From: an uncultured Phycisphaerae bacterium
GTDB taxonomy: Bacteria; Planctomycetota; Phycisphaerae; Sedimentisphaerales; Anaerohalosphaeraceae
Assembly: GCA_937949545.1 (NCBI GenBank)
Contig: CALEDR010000009.1
Coordinates: 22,890-86,889 of the forward strand
Length of the DNA: 64,000 bases
Reading direction: 5' to 3'
Under the pieces are notes generated by a model. The model was not told the DNA's origin. It made no database searches and was given only the letters and a program-made list of their open reading frames with translations. Shown in pieces: positions 8,956 to 17,139 of this stretch. A program made the position numbers and the translations under genes. Numbering within the stretch: the first letter of the stretch is position 1; the number at the start of each line of letters is the position of its first letter.

Positions 8956-8992
8956 TTTGTGGATACCAGAACCGCCTTTCAGTATCCACAAA
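8956..8992. repeat. 11-bp perfect inverted repeat resembling paired DnaA boxes
   Basis: TTTGTGGATAC (8956-8966) and GTATCCACAAA (8982-8992) are perfect reverse complements with a 15-base spacer. Each arm holds TATCCACA, eight of nine positions of the classical DnaA box TTATCCACA. No T-run follows, so it is a poor terminator. It may be a protein-binding palindrome or an mRNA 3' stem-loop; function unproven. Confidence 0.5.
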
Positions 8993-9129
8993 CGAACTTG
9001 TGATTAATGGAATGCCGGCCAATCTTTGTTCTTATTTCCGCTCCAAGGCAAATATAATAACAACTTGCTTTTTTTCACAAAATCTGCGCAAAGCGCCCTA
9101 TTTAACGGCTATTGCTTTAAGGAGTACCC

Positions 9130-9192
9130 TTGTCCCGTGTGTGTGAAGTGTGGCGAATCGTGAACAAACACAAACAAATCGTAAGTCTTTAG
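9130..9192 (+). CDS. Possible 20-codon leader peptide (uncertain)
   Basis: A TTG at 9130 is preceded by AAGGAG (9119-9124) at a spacing of five bases. It opens a 20-codon frame, L(M)SRVCEVWRIVNKHKQIVSL. Its stop TAG (9190-9192) overlaps the first base pair of the next gene's Shine-Dalgarno. This arrangement is typical of a translationally coupled leader, but such a short frame can occur by chance and nothing in the peptide is recognisable. Confidence 0.25.
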   Translation: MSRVCEVWRIVNKHKQIVSL

Positions 9193-9203
9193 GAGAAGGA
9201 AAG

Positions 9204-9869
9204 ATGAAGGCAAAAGCAATTCTGTGTCTGGTTTCTCTTGTTCTGACATCCTCCGCCTGGGCTGACGTTGTCGTCGGCAATTTTGAAAATTCCACCGACG
9301 GCTGGTGGACCGGCGGCTGGCGACCGGGCGACTCCTCCACCCCCGTACAGGCCAACGCCACCCTGGGTGAGTGGTCGATGAAAATGACGCAAGTCCTCGG
9401 AGGATGGGACAATACGATTGAAGGTGCCTTGCTGGGAACCCCAGCTCAGGCCGCACTGGCCGCCTATGGAAAAGTTTCCGTGGATATTACTACTTTCGCC
9501 AATGATTTCCCTGCCGGCTGGGCTTCCATCGGCCTGCTGATTAACACCGGTCTCGGTGCCGAAGGCGGCTGGGCGCAGACGATGTGGAACGTCTTTGACT
9601 GGCAGAATGTGGCTATCGGAACCACACAAACCATCGTCTTCCAGATTTCTGCAGAAGCGATGGCCAAGATGGGCGGCGCCACCGGCTGGGCCAACATCGG
9701 CTTTATCAGCAACACCGGCAACAACGAAAATGACCCGATTACCGGGGAACCCGTTTATCCGGCGATGGCGATTTACTACTTTGACAACATCAAAGTGCTG
9801 GTTCCGGAACCGGCATCATTGATCCTGCTGGGGCTGGGCGGATTGTCCGTCCTTCGCCGCAGGTGGTAG
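9204..9869 (+). CDS. PEP-CTERM sorting-domain exported protein
   Basis: The 221-residue product has an N-terminal signal peptide (MKAKAILCLVSLVLTSSAWA). A beta-rich domain opens VVVGNFENSTDGW. The canonical PEP-CTERM tail follows: VPEP, a hydrophobic stretch (ASLILLGLGGLSVL) and terminal RRRW. Such tails are recognised by exosortase for surface sorting; no exosortase gene is in this window. The single domain is clearly related to the N-terminal region of the LamG protein at 12321: both have GNFEN, GGW, an SVDVT/SVDIT-F strand, W-x-x-x-GFI/GLLIN and an 'I-x-x-G-GWANIGF' block. A Shine-Dalgarno (AGGAGAAGGA) decides the start. Likely a secreted carbohydrate-binding or matrix protein (inference). 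Confidence 0.85.
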   Translation: MKAKAILCLVSLVLTSSAWADVVVGNFENSTDGWWTGGWRPGDSSTPVQANATLGEWSMKMTQVLGGWDNTIEGALLGTPAQAALAAYGKVSVDITTFANDFPAGWASIGLLINTGLGAEGGWAQTMWNVFDWQNVAIGTTQTIVFQISAEAMAKMGGATGWANIGFISNTGNNENDPITGEPVYPAMAIYYFDNIKVLVPEPASLILLGLGGLSVLRRRW

Positions 9870-9888
9870 CAGGAGGAATCCGGAGTGT

Positions 9889-9932
9889 AAAAACGGGCTT
9901 GTTCGCTTCCGGCAGGCAAGCCCGTTTTTCTT
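9889..9932 (+). terminator. Intrinsic terminator of the PEP-CTERM gene
   Basis: AAAAACGGGCTTG (9889-9901) pairs with CAAGCCCGTTTTT (9917-9929) in a perfect 13-bp stem whose 3' arm ends in a T-run. The symmetric A/T flanks would allow it to act on either strand. Confidence 0.9.
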
Positions 9933-10061
9933 CCATTCCGGAACGGGGGGAATAAAATGTTCCCTGGCCGAGAAAAAACCGCTGAGAAACCGTGTTTTCG
10001 GCTATTGCAGAAGGGGCGGGTGTGAAAGACGGACTGCAATCTAACGCAGGGAATTGGGACA

Positions 10062-10613
10062 ATGACACAGGAAAACGAAAAAACATCCGATTTTCTGAAG
10101 GCCCGAACGCCGTTCGTCAAACTGCTCACGGCCAATCACGCCCGAATCTATGCCTACATCATCAGCATGGTCCCCAATGATTCGGACGCCGATGACATCA
10201 TGCAGGAAACGGCGGCGGTGATGTGGAGAAACTTCCACAAATTCGAGCCGGGAACCAACTTCGTTTCCTGGGCGGTTACCATCGCCAAATATCAGATTCT
10301 GAATTACCGAAAACAGAACAAACGTTCCCGCCTGTGTCTGAGTGAAGAGGCCTATGACCTGCTGATTTCCGAAACGGAAAAGGTGCAGGAGCAGAGCCAG
10401 GACCGGCTTCAGGCCCTGCGAAACTGCCTGAATAAACTGTCCGACAAGGACCAGCAGTTTATCCGGATGCGCTATTATGACGGCTCCAGTGCCCGTCTTG
10501 TGGCTCAGAAAGTCGGTGCGTCCATTGATGCCGTGTATCGTTATACCGCTCGGCTGAACGACTGGCTGCTGAATTGTGTGCGGCGAACGCTGGCGGCGGG
10601 AGAACGAACATGA
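10062..10613 (+). CDS. ECF-type RNA polymerase sigma factor (Rhodopirellula/Verrucomicrobium family)
   Basis: The 183-residue product has region 2 (about 22-85: ARIYAYIISMV, DADDIMQETAAVMW, FVSWAVTIAKYQILNYRK) and region 4 (about 115-175: LSDKDQQFIRMRYYDG, ASIDAVYRYTARLNDWL). It matches the family of short sigma factors that is expanded in planctomycetes and verrucomicrobia. It should direct RNA polymerase to a dedicated promoter set, probably in response to an envelope signal. Its stop overlaps the ATG of the FecR-domain gene (ATGA). That couples it to the likely anti-sigma or transducer partner. Confidence 0.9.
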   Translation: MTQENEKTSDFLKARTPFVKLLTANHARIYAYIISMVPNDSDADDIMQETAAVMWRNFHKFEPGTNFVSWAVTIAKYQILNYRKQNKRSRLCLSEEAYDLLISETEKVQEQSQDRLQALRNCLNKLSDKDQQFIRMRYYDGSSARLVAQKVGASIDAVYRYTARLNDWLLNCVRRTLAAGERT

Positions 10614-12271
10614 ATGCAGATGATAAAATCCTGTACCGAGTGCGGTATCTGATCTGCAAGTCGCTGGACGGGCGAATTGAAGAGGAAGAAATCCGCGAGC
10701 TGGACCGTCTGATTGTCGAACAGCCGCTGGTCCGCCGGTATTATGTGGAGTTTCTGCAGATTCATATGCACCTTCGGACCCTTCTGGAACATGCTCCGCA
10801 GACCGCCTGTGCGACGGAGGAGGTTTTGGATGCGCAGCTGTGGCAGCAGCTGGCCCGGCACGAACAGACGGCAGAGCTGGTGCCGATGGAACGTCCGGCT
10901 GAGCCTGCCGTTTCGGAACCGCCGGCTGCTCCGCTGCCCCCGCGCCGCCGCGTCAGCCGCCTGTCCTTGTTTGGAATAGCGGTTTCCGTTGCTGCCATGC
11001 TCTTTATCGTGGTGTATGCGCAGTTTTTTGCTTCGCCGGCGGTAGCAACCCTGACTGATTCGGTCAATGCCCGCTGGGCCTCCGGCCAAAATCCTCTTCA
11101 GCCGCAGGACCGTCTTTCCGTCCGTCCGAAAGAACTGCTCAGCGGCTTCATTTCCATTCGTTTCGATTCCGGCGCCGAAGTCGTGCTCGAAGGTCCCGCC
11201 CGTTTCAAGCTGCTATCGGAAAACCAGATGCGTCTGTTCAGCGGAAAGGCCTTTGCCTCCGTTCCCAATACCGCTATCGGTTTTACCGTTGAATGTCCCG
11301 GTTCGCGCGTGGTGGATTTGGGCACGGAATTCGGACTGGAAGTCCGCAGCGGCGGCCAGGCCGAGGTGCACGTAATGAAGGGCAAAATCAATCTCGTGGC
11401 CGGGGTACAGGGAACGCCGCAGACCAGCGAAATCCTTCAGCCGGCCCAGGCGCGTCGGGTCGAATCGGATGGAAAAATCCGGCCCGCCGAGTTTAAGGAA
11501 TTGTATTTTGCCCGAAAGATTTCCTCGCAGGAGCAGTTCGTCTGGTACGGACAGACCTATTTGGATTTGGCGGATTTGGCCGCGGGCGGCAGCGGAACGG
11601 ACATCAGCCGTTCTCGGAGCGGCATTGACCCTTCCTCCGGGCGCATCAATCCGGAGGCCGAACAGGGCTATCTGCGAAGCGGTTCAATCGCATATCATCC
11701 CGTTGCAGCTCTGGCGGTTGTGGACGGGGTGTTTGTTCCCAACGGCAATCAGGGACCGGTGCAGGTCTCTTCCGCCGGGCATACATTCGGCGGTTTTCCG
11801 GGGACAGCCGGGGAATACTGGGCGGATATCCTCACCCAGCCGATTATTTACACCGCCCGCCTCGGCGACAATCAGGAACTCCTGAAAGGCCAGCCGATGG
11901 AGGTGTCGCTGGAGCCGTCCAAAACGCCTTCTTCTGTGCTGGTGATTCATTCAAACGCCGGCATTACGTTTGACATGGACGCCCTGCGGCGGCAGTATCC
12001 GAATCTGGAGATTGTCCGCTTTACCGCCCGCTGCGGCGTTTCGGCCAATGCGCTGGCGCAAATGGCCAATGAATTCTGGGTGCTCGTAGACGGCCAGGTG
12101 CGTTTCCACCATCTCAACCCGCATCAGCAGGCATCGATTCAGAAAATCAGCATCGAGATTCGTCCGGAGGAGCGGTTTTTAACGCTGGCCGTCACCGACG
12201 GCGGCGACGGAATCAGTTACGACTGGTGTCTGTTTGAACAGCCGCGCCTGGAATGGAGAGGAAAATACTGA
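10610..12271 (+). CDS. FecR-domain transmembrane protein, likely anti-sigma/signal transducer
   Basis: The product has 553 residues. A short cytoplasmic helical region (1-60, LYRVRYLICKSLDGRIEEEEI...) resembles the N-termini of planctomycete anti-sigma/FecR proteins. A proline-rich linker follows, then one membrane helix (about 117-139). Outside the membrane is a FecR domain (about 170-265, with GFISIRFDSGAEVVLEGPA and VVDLGTEFGLEV). The C-terminal part (about 340-553) resembles galactose-binding or NPCBM-like beta-sandwiches and has an FGGFPGTAGEYW segment. FecR proteins relay a periplasmic signal to an ECF sigma factor. The four-base overlap with the sigma gene supports that here. The ligand is unknown; a carbohydrate-sensing role is inference from the C-terminal domain and the context. 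Confidence 0.8.
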   Translation: MNADDKILYRVRYLICKSLDGRIEEEEIRELDRLIVEQPLVRRYYVEFLQIHMHLRTLLEHAPQTACATEEVLDAQLWQQLARHEQTAELVPMERPAEPAVSEPPAAPLPPRRRVSRLSLFGIAVSVAAMLFIVVYAQFFASPAVATLTDSVNARWASGQNPLQPQDRLSVRPKELLSGFISIRFDSGAEVVLEGPARFKLLSENQMRLFSGKAFASVPNTAIGFTVECPGSRVVDLGTEFGLEVRSGGQAEVHVMKGKINLVAGVQGTPQTSEILQPAQARRVESDGKIRPAEFKELYFARKISSQEQFVWYGQTYLDLADLAAGGSGTDISRSRSGIDPSSGRINPEAEQGYLRSGSIAYHPVAALAVVDGVFVPNGNQGPVQVSSAGHTFGGFPGTAGEYWADILTQPIIYTARLGDNQELLKGQPMEVSLEPSKTPSSVLVIHSNAGITFDMDALRRQYPNLEIVRFTARCGVSANALAQMANEFWVLVDGQVRFHHLNPHQQASIQKISIEIRPEERFLTLAVTDGGDGISYDWCLFEQPRLEWRGKY

Positions 12272-12320
12272 AAAAACAGGATCGGATTTATGAATTCATA
12301 AAAAAGGAAAGGGGAAGCAG

Positions 12321-14516
12321 ATGAAAAGACATTGGTTTTCAGTTTGTACGGTATTCGGACTTCTTTTTGTGTCCGCAAGTTTTTCAATGGACCCGATTTT
12401 AATTGGGAATTTTGAAAATGGGCCGGACGCCGGGTATACACCTCCTCGCTACGACCACTGGTTCAACGGCGGGCTGGCGATTTCCGATACCTTGCTGCCG
12501 GCCGTGGCGGCCACACGCGGAACCCATTCGTTAAAATGCGTGGACGCCGACGGCGGCTGGGGTGCTACGGTTCAGCTCCCTTTGTTTGTGATGGGCAATA
12601 GTTTAGACAACCCCTGGATTCAGGCCATTCTGTCTCCGAACAGTGTCGTCTCCGTCGATGTGACCGCCTTCGCTTCGGAAGTCGCCGGCGGCTGGTGTGA
12701 ATTGGGATTTATCCACAATACAGCGGCCCCAAGCGGCGGCTGGAATCTCTATATGTGGCAGCCCTTGATAATAGACGGCTTGCCGCATCGCTACATATTC
12801 ACCATGGATGAGGAAACGCGAAATTCTATTATCAACGCTATCGGCGGGTGGGGGGCCAATATCGGCTTCGGCATCAATACTGGTTCCGGCAGCACCACCA
12901 TTTATATCGACAATGTCTGGATATGGCCCGAAGGGTTGGTGGATGAATTTGGGCCTCGCAATCCTTCCGTCGAGCAGGAATTTGCCCTCAATCCGGAATT
13001 TGTCAGTGCGATTCTCAAGTGGAGGCCGGGAGGGGACCCCAACGGACAATACGAGGTCAATCCGCTCATTGTGGATGAATATGTTTTTATAAGCAAAACA
13101 ATCAATGACCCCAATCTTTATTACCACGGCAGAACGGCTGTGGATCCCGGCCTGACAGCTACCGAATCGCAATACGGCCCTGTGCTTCTTCCAATCAACA
13201 GCACCTTCCGCTGGGCGGTTGTGGAAGCCGTAGAAGGATTGGAACAAACCTTTACCATCGGCGTCAGCACACTGGCGGACGTGGAACCCAACAATATCAT
13301 CGGGCCCATTTGGTCCTTCAACACACTCAGCACCCTGCCGGTCATTACGGCTCAGCCGGTCAGCACCCGCTATTTGATCGGAGGTCCCAACCCGCAGTTT
13401 ACTGTCACCGTTCAAAGCGTTACGACGCCCAGTTATCAGTGGTATTTCTCCCAGGACGGTGTGATTGACGCCTCCGATACAGCCATCAGTGCTTCAATCG
13501 GCGGAAACAGTCCGACTCTGACAATCCCTTCGCCCAACAAGGCCTATCAGGCCTATTACTACTGCCGTATCTGGAATGCGGCGACTCAGTCCGGAGGAGG
13601 TTCTTTCCCGGATATTTACTCCGATGTTGTCACCCTTGTTGTGGAGCGCAAGGTGGCGGAATATCTGTTTGACGGCAATCTGAACGACAGCAGCGGCCAC
13701 GGCATCAACGGCACCGGTGTCGGCAGCCCGACCTTTGCCCCGGGCGTCGGCGGCGGGCAGGCGCTGTCTTTGAATGGGGTCAATCAGTATGTTGCGCTGG
13801 GCAACAACGGCTTCCCGAAGGCCAGTCTGCTGGATGCCGGCGGTATCGGCGGCGGTCTGGACAGAGGGTCGGTCGTTTGCTGGGTGAAGGTCAATTCCGT
13901 GCCGGGCGGGGAGCCCTACAGCAAGGTGGCGGCGATTTTGTCCGGCTGGAATCACGGAGACGGCTGGCCCCATACGGCTTTCGAATTGGCCGTAGAGTCC
14001 GATTTGGATTCCACCTATACAAACGCCCGAGCCCTTGTGCTCGGTGAGACAGCTCAGGTATCGTGGGTCTCCTGGCGGCCGACATGGGTGAACAACTTCA
14101 ACATGGCCGGGGACGGGCAGTGGCATCTGATTGCGGCGACCTGGGCGATGGATGACATCATGCGGGTCTATGTGGACGGCAGTCTCATCGCCACCTCAGG
14201 CAATGCCTCCAGCAGCACCTTCCTGCCGTGGGTTAACGGAATGCTCATCGGGGCTTCTCCTCAGGATACGCAGGGCGGCATCCATCGGTACTTCAACGGA
14301 CTGATTGACAACCTGCGGGTGTACAATTACGTGCTGACTCCGGAGACCATTGCTCAGGAATACTACAACCTGACGGGCAAACCCGGCTGCATCTATACGG
14401 ACTTCCCGGGCAGCAACTTCAACGTGGATAACACCGGAACGTCTTATTGCCGCGTCGATTTGGCGGACTTTGCCCTGATGGCTCAGAACTGGCTGGCAGA
14501 GGGATTTTATCCGTAA
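12321..14516 (+). CDS. Exported multidomain LamG protein with dockerin-like tail
   Basis: The 731-residue product has a signal peptide (1-22). Residues about 25-205 form a beta-jelly-roll module homologous to the nearby PEP-CTERM protein (ILIGNFENG, VSVDVTAFASEVAGGW, GWGANIGFGIN). A fibronectin-III-like stretch follows (about 210-335). Next is an Ig-like domain (about 336-443, with YQWYFSQDG and YYYCRIWN). A LamG/concanavalin-type domain covers about 443-686 (VAEYLFDGNLNDSSGHG). The end (690-731) is dockerin-like: CRVDLADFALMAQNWL. No catalytic motif was found, so it is probably a glycan-binding or surface-assembly protein. It follows the sigma/FecR pair by 49 bases with a strong GGAAAGGGGA ribosome site and may belong to their operon. 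Confidence 0.8.
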   Translation: MKRHWFSVCTVFGLLFVSASFSMDPILIGNFENGPDAGYTPPRYDHWFNGGLAISDTLLPAVAATRGTHSLKCVDADGGWGATVQLPLFVMGNSLDNPWIQAILSPNSVVSVDVTAFASEVAGGWCELGFIHNTAAPSGGWNLYMWQPLIIDGLPHRYIFTMDEETRNSIINAIGGWGANIGFGINTGSGSTTIYIDNVWIWPEGLVDEFGPRNPSVEQEFALNPEFVSAILKWRPGGDPNGQYEVNPLIVDEYVFISKTINDPNLYYHGRTAVDPGLTATESQYGPVLLPINSTFRWAVVEAVEGLEQTFTIGVSTLADVEPNNIIGPIWSFNTLSTLPVITAQPVSTRYLIGGPNPQFTVTVQSVTTPSYQWYFSQDGVIDASDTAISASIGGNSPTLTIPSPNKAYQAYYYCRIWNAATQSGGGSFPDIYSDVVTLVVERKVAEYLFDGNLNDSSGHGINGTGVGSPTFAPGVGGGQALSLNGVNQYVALGNNGFPKASLLDAGGIGGGLDRGSVVCWVKVNSVPGGEPYSKVAAILSGWNHGDGWPHTAFELAVESDLDSTYTNARALVLGETAQVSWVSWRPTWVNNFNMAGDGQWHLIAATWAMDDIMRVYVDGSLIATSGNASSSTFLPWVNGMLIGASPQDTQGGIHRYFNGLIDNLRVYNYVLTPETIAQEYYNLTGKPGCIYTDFPGSNFNVDNTGTSYCRVDLADFALMAQNWLAEGFYP

Positions 14517-14548
14517 TCGTCACAGAAAAACGTTCCTTGAGGATGACG

Positions 14549-14577
14549 GGGCCTGCGAAAAAGCAGGCCCTTTTTTT
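14549..14577 (+). terminator. Intrinsic terminator after the LamG gene
   Basis: GGGCCTGC (14549-14556), loop GAAAAA, GCAGGCCC (14563-14570), then seven T. A textbook Rho-independent terminator that closes the sigma/FecR/LamG unit. Confidence 0.95.
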
Positions 14578-14676
14578 GTTTTTTTCCAAAAATAATCTTT
14601 ACAGAAACCCCTAATGCAAATATTTTAGACAGCAGAGAAATCGCTGCACAAAAAACAGCACAAAAAGGACGGCAAA

Positions 14677-17139
14677 ATGGAGACAGCATCTAAGTACGGT
14701 TTTTTTGACGAGGCGGCTCGGGAATATGTCATCACGCGTCCCGATACGCCACTGCCGTGGATAAACTATCTGGGATTTCAGGACTATCTGGGGATTATTT
14801 CGAATACGGCCGGCGGGTACAGTTTCTACCGCGATGCCAGGCTGCGGCGGATCACCCGTTATTTTTACAATGCGGTGCCGAAAGACAATCCCGGCCGTTA
14901 TCTGTATCTCTGCGACGGGCGACACACCTGGAATCCGAGCTTTAAGCCCATGCGGCGCCCGCTGGATTTTTACCAGTGCCGTCACGGTCTCGGCTATACC
15001 GTGATTACCGGCCGGCTTGACGATATCGAGGTCCAAACAACTTATTTCGTGCCGGTTGATGAGGATGCGGAGGTGTGGGCGGTCCGGCTGACCAATCACG
15101 GCCGACGCAAAAAGACCATCGACCTGTTCAGCTATGCGGAATTTTGCCTGTGGAACGCCTGGGACGATGCCACCAATTTTCAGCGAAACTGGAACACCGG
15201 CGAGGTCGAAGTCGAGGGCAGTGTGATTTACCACAAAACCGAGTATCGCGAACGCCGCAATCATTACGCCTTTTTTGCCTCCAGCGAGCCGGTTGTCGGA
15301 TTTGACACCAGCCGCGATGCGTTTCTGGGCAATATGAATGATTACGGCTGTCCGGAGGCTGTGCTCCGGCGGCAGTCCTTCCACAGCATCGCCCACGGCT
15401 GGGCGCCAGTCGGGTCCCACCACCTGCGGCTGTCGCTGGAGACCGGTCAAACCCGTTCGTTCCATTTTGTTCTCGGGTATCTGGAAAATCCGCCCGAGAA
15501 AAAATTTTCCGCCCCCGGTGTGCTCAACAAAGAGCGGTGTTATGACCTGCTTAGGCGTTTTCAGACAACCGAGCAGATTGAGGAAATGTTTCAGCAGCTT
15601 CGGCGGCACTGGGAGCGGCTTCTGAGCACCCTACAGACCGAGACAGACAATCCGCTGGTTCGGCGGATGGTCAATACGTGGAATCCGTATCAATGTATGG
15701 TTACGTTTAATGTGTCTCGTTCGGCCAGTTCGTTTGAGTCCGGCATCGGGCGGGGGTTGGGGTTTCGGGATTCCAATCAGGACCTGCTCGGTTCTGTGCA
15801 GATGGTGGCCGCGCGGGCCCGGCAGCGCATTCTCGATTTGGCCGCCACGCAGAACTCCGACGGCACCTGCTATCATCAGTACCAGCCGCTGACCAAACAA
15901 GGCAATCACAAGGCCGGCACCGGCTTCAGCGACGACCCTCTGTGGCTGATTGTTTCGACGGATGCCTATATCCGCGAGACCGGCGATGAATCGATTCTCG
16001 ATGCCCCCGCGGGATATGCGGACAAACCCCAGAGTGCCGAGCGTACAACCCTGCTGGACCATCTGCATCAGTCGGCTCGTCGGGTGCTGGCCGACCGCGG
16101 GCCGCACAATCTGCCGCTGATCGGCCATGCCGACTGGAACGATTGCCTGAATCTGAACTGCTTCAGCAATACCCCCGGCGAAAGTTTTCAGCTGGCCGGC
16201 GATATTAAAAGCGGCCGGGCTGAATCCGTGATGGTCGCCCAGCTGTTCATCTACAGCGCAGGCCGGCTGGCGGCCCTGCTGCGCCGGCGCGGCGATGCGG
16301 CGGCCGCAAACGCCTACGAAAAAGAGGCCGCCGCGATGAAAGAGGCCGTGATGCAGTTCGGCTGGGACGGAAAATGGTTTCGGCGGGCGTATGACCATTT
16401 TTCGCGGCCCGTGGGCTCGGCCTCCTGCGATGAAGGCAAAATCTTTATTGAAACCCAGGGCTGGGGCGTGATGGCCGGTATAGGGCTGGAGGATGGAAAA
16501 GCCCGACAGGCCCTCGACAGTGTCTGGGAATATCTGGCTGACGAAAACGGAATGGTCCTCGTGCAGCCCGCTTATACCTATTACCGCGACTATCTGGGCG
16601 AAATCACCTCCTATCCGCCCGGTTATAAGGAAAATGCAAGCGTCTTCTGCCACAACAACACCTGGATGATTATCGCCGAAACCATCCTCGGACGCGGGGA
16701 CAAGGCGTGGGAGCTGTACCGGCGGATTTGTCCGGCAGCCAAAGAAGACCGGCTGGATATTTACCGCAGCGAACCCTACTGTTTTGCTCAGACCATCGCC
16801 GGCAGAGATGCCCCGCGGCCCGGGGAGGCCAAAAACTCCTGGCTGACCGGCACCGCTTCCTGGACCTATGTCGCCCTCACGCAATACATACTGGGGATTC
16901 GGCCTGAATACGACGGGCTGTGCATTGACCCGTGCATCCCGCCGGACTGGAAAGGTTTTGTTGTGCATCGGCTCTTTCGCGGCTGCCGCTATGAAATTCA
17001 CGTGAGCAATCCGGCCGGTGCGATGAAGGGCATTCGCCGCCTGTTGGTGAATGGAAAACCAATTTCGGGACAAGTCATACCGGTTTTTCCGGCCGGCCAA
17101 ACCGTTTGTGTTGATGCAGAAATGGGGGTGAAAGAATGA
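14677..17139 (+). CDS. GH94 cellobiose phosphorylase
   Basis: This cytoplasmic enzyme phosphorolyses cellobiose to alpha-glucose-1-phosphate plus glucose. The 820-residue length equals characterised cellobiose phosphorylases. The N-terminus (KYGFFDEAAREYVITRPDTP and ISNTAGGYSFYRDARLRRIT) closely matches clostridial enzymes from memory. Substrate-binding motif GFRDSNQDLLG holds R364 and D369. The probable general acid is D486 in HADWNDCLN. There is no signal peptide. Its stop overlaps the start of the GH5 gene (ATGA). The alternative members of the family (chitobiose or cellodextrin phosphorylase) are less likely given the N-terminal match, but specificity is not proven. Confidence 0.92.
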   Translation: METASKYGFFDEAAREYVITRPDTPLPWINYLGFQDYLGIISNTAGGYSFYRDARLRRITRYFYNAVPKDNPGRYLYLCDGRHTWNPSFKPMRRPLDFYQCRHGLGYTVITGRLDDIEVQTTYFVPVDEDAEVWAVRLTNHGRRKKTIDLFSYAEFCLWNAWDDATNFQRNWNTGEVEVEGSVIYHKTEYRERRNHYAFFASSEPVVGFDTSRDAFLGNMNDYGCPEAVLRRQSFHSIAHGWAPVGSHHLRLSLETGQTRSFHFVLGYLENPPEKKFSAPGVLNKERCYDLLRRFQTTEQIEEMFQQLRRHWERLLSTLQTETDNPLVRRMVNTWNPYQCMVTFNVSRSASSFESGIGRGLGFRDSNQDLLGSVQMVAARARQRILDLAATQNSDGTCYHQYQPLTKQGNHKAGTGFSDDPLWLIVSTDAYIRETGDESILDAPAGYADKPQSAERTTLLDHLHQSARRVLADRGPHNLPLIGHADWNDCLNLNCFSNTPGESFQLAGDIKSGRAESVMVAQLFIYSAGRLAALLRRRGDAAAANAYEKEAAAMKEAVMQFGWDGKWFRRAYDHFSRPVGSASCDEGKIFIETQGWGVMAGIGLEDGKARQALDSVWEYLADENGMVLVQPAYTYYRDYLGEITSYPPGYKENASVFCHNNTWMIIAETILGRGDKAWELYRRICPAAKEDRLDIYRSEPYCFAQTIAGRDAPRPGEAKNSWLTGTASWTYVALTQYILGIRPEYDGLCIDPCIPPDWKGFVVHRLFRGCRYEIHVSNPAGAMKGIRRLLVNGKPISGQVIPVFPAGQTVCVDAEMGVKE

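Larger units (their letters stand above)
8895..9203. other. Intergenic leader region before the PEP-CTERM gene
   Basis: This gap of 309 bases contains a perfect inverted repeat (8956-8992), an isolated TATAAT at 9053-9058 without a good -35, and a 20-codon frame with its own Shine-Dalgarno (9130-9192). The strong AGGAGAAGGA (9191-9200) serves the PEP-CTERM gene. No terminator with a T-run is visible for the upstream PPDK_N gene. Confidence 0.5.
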
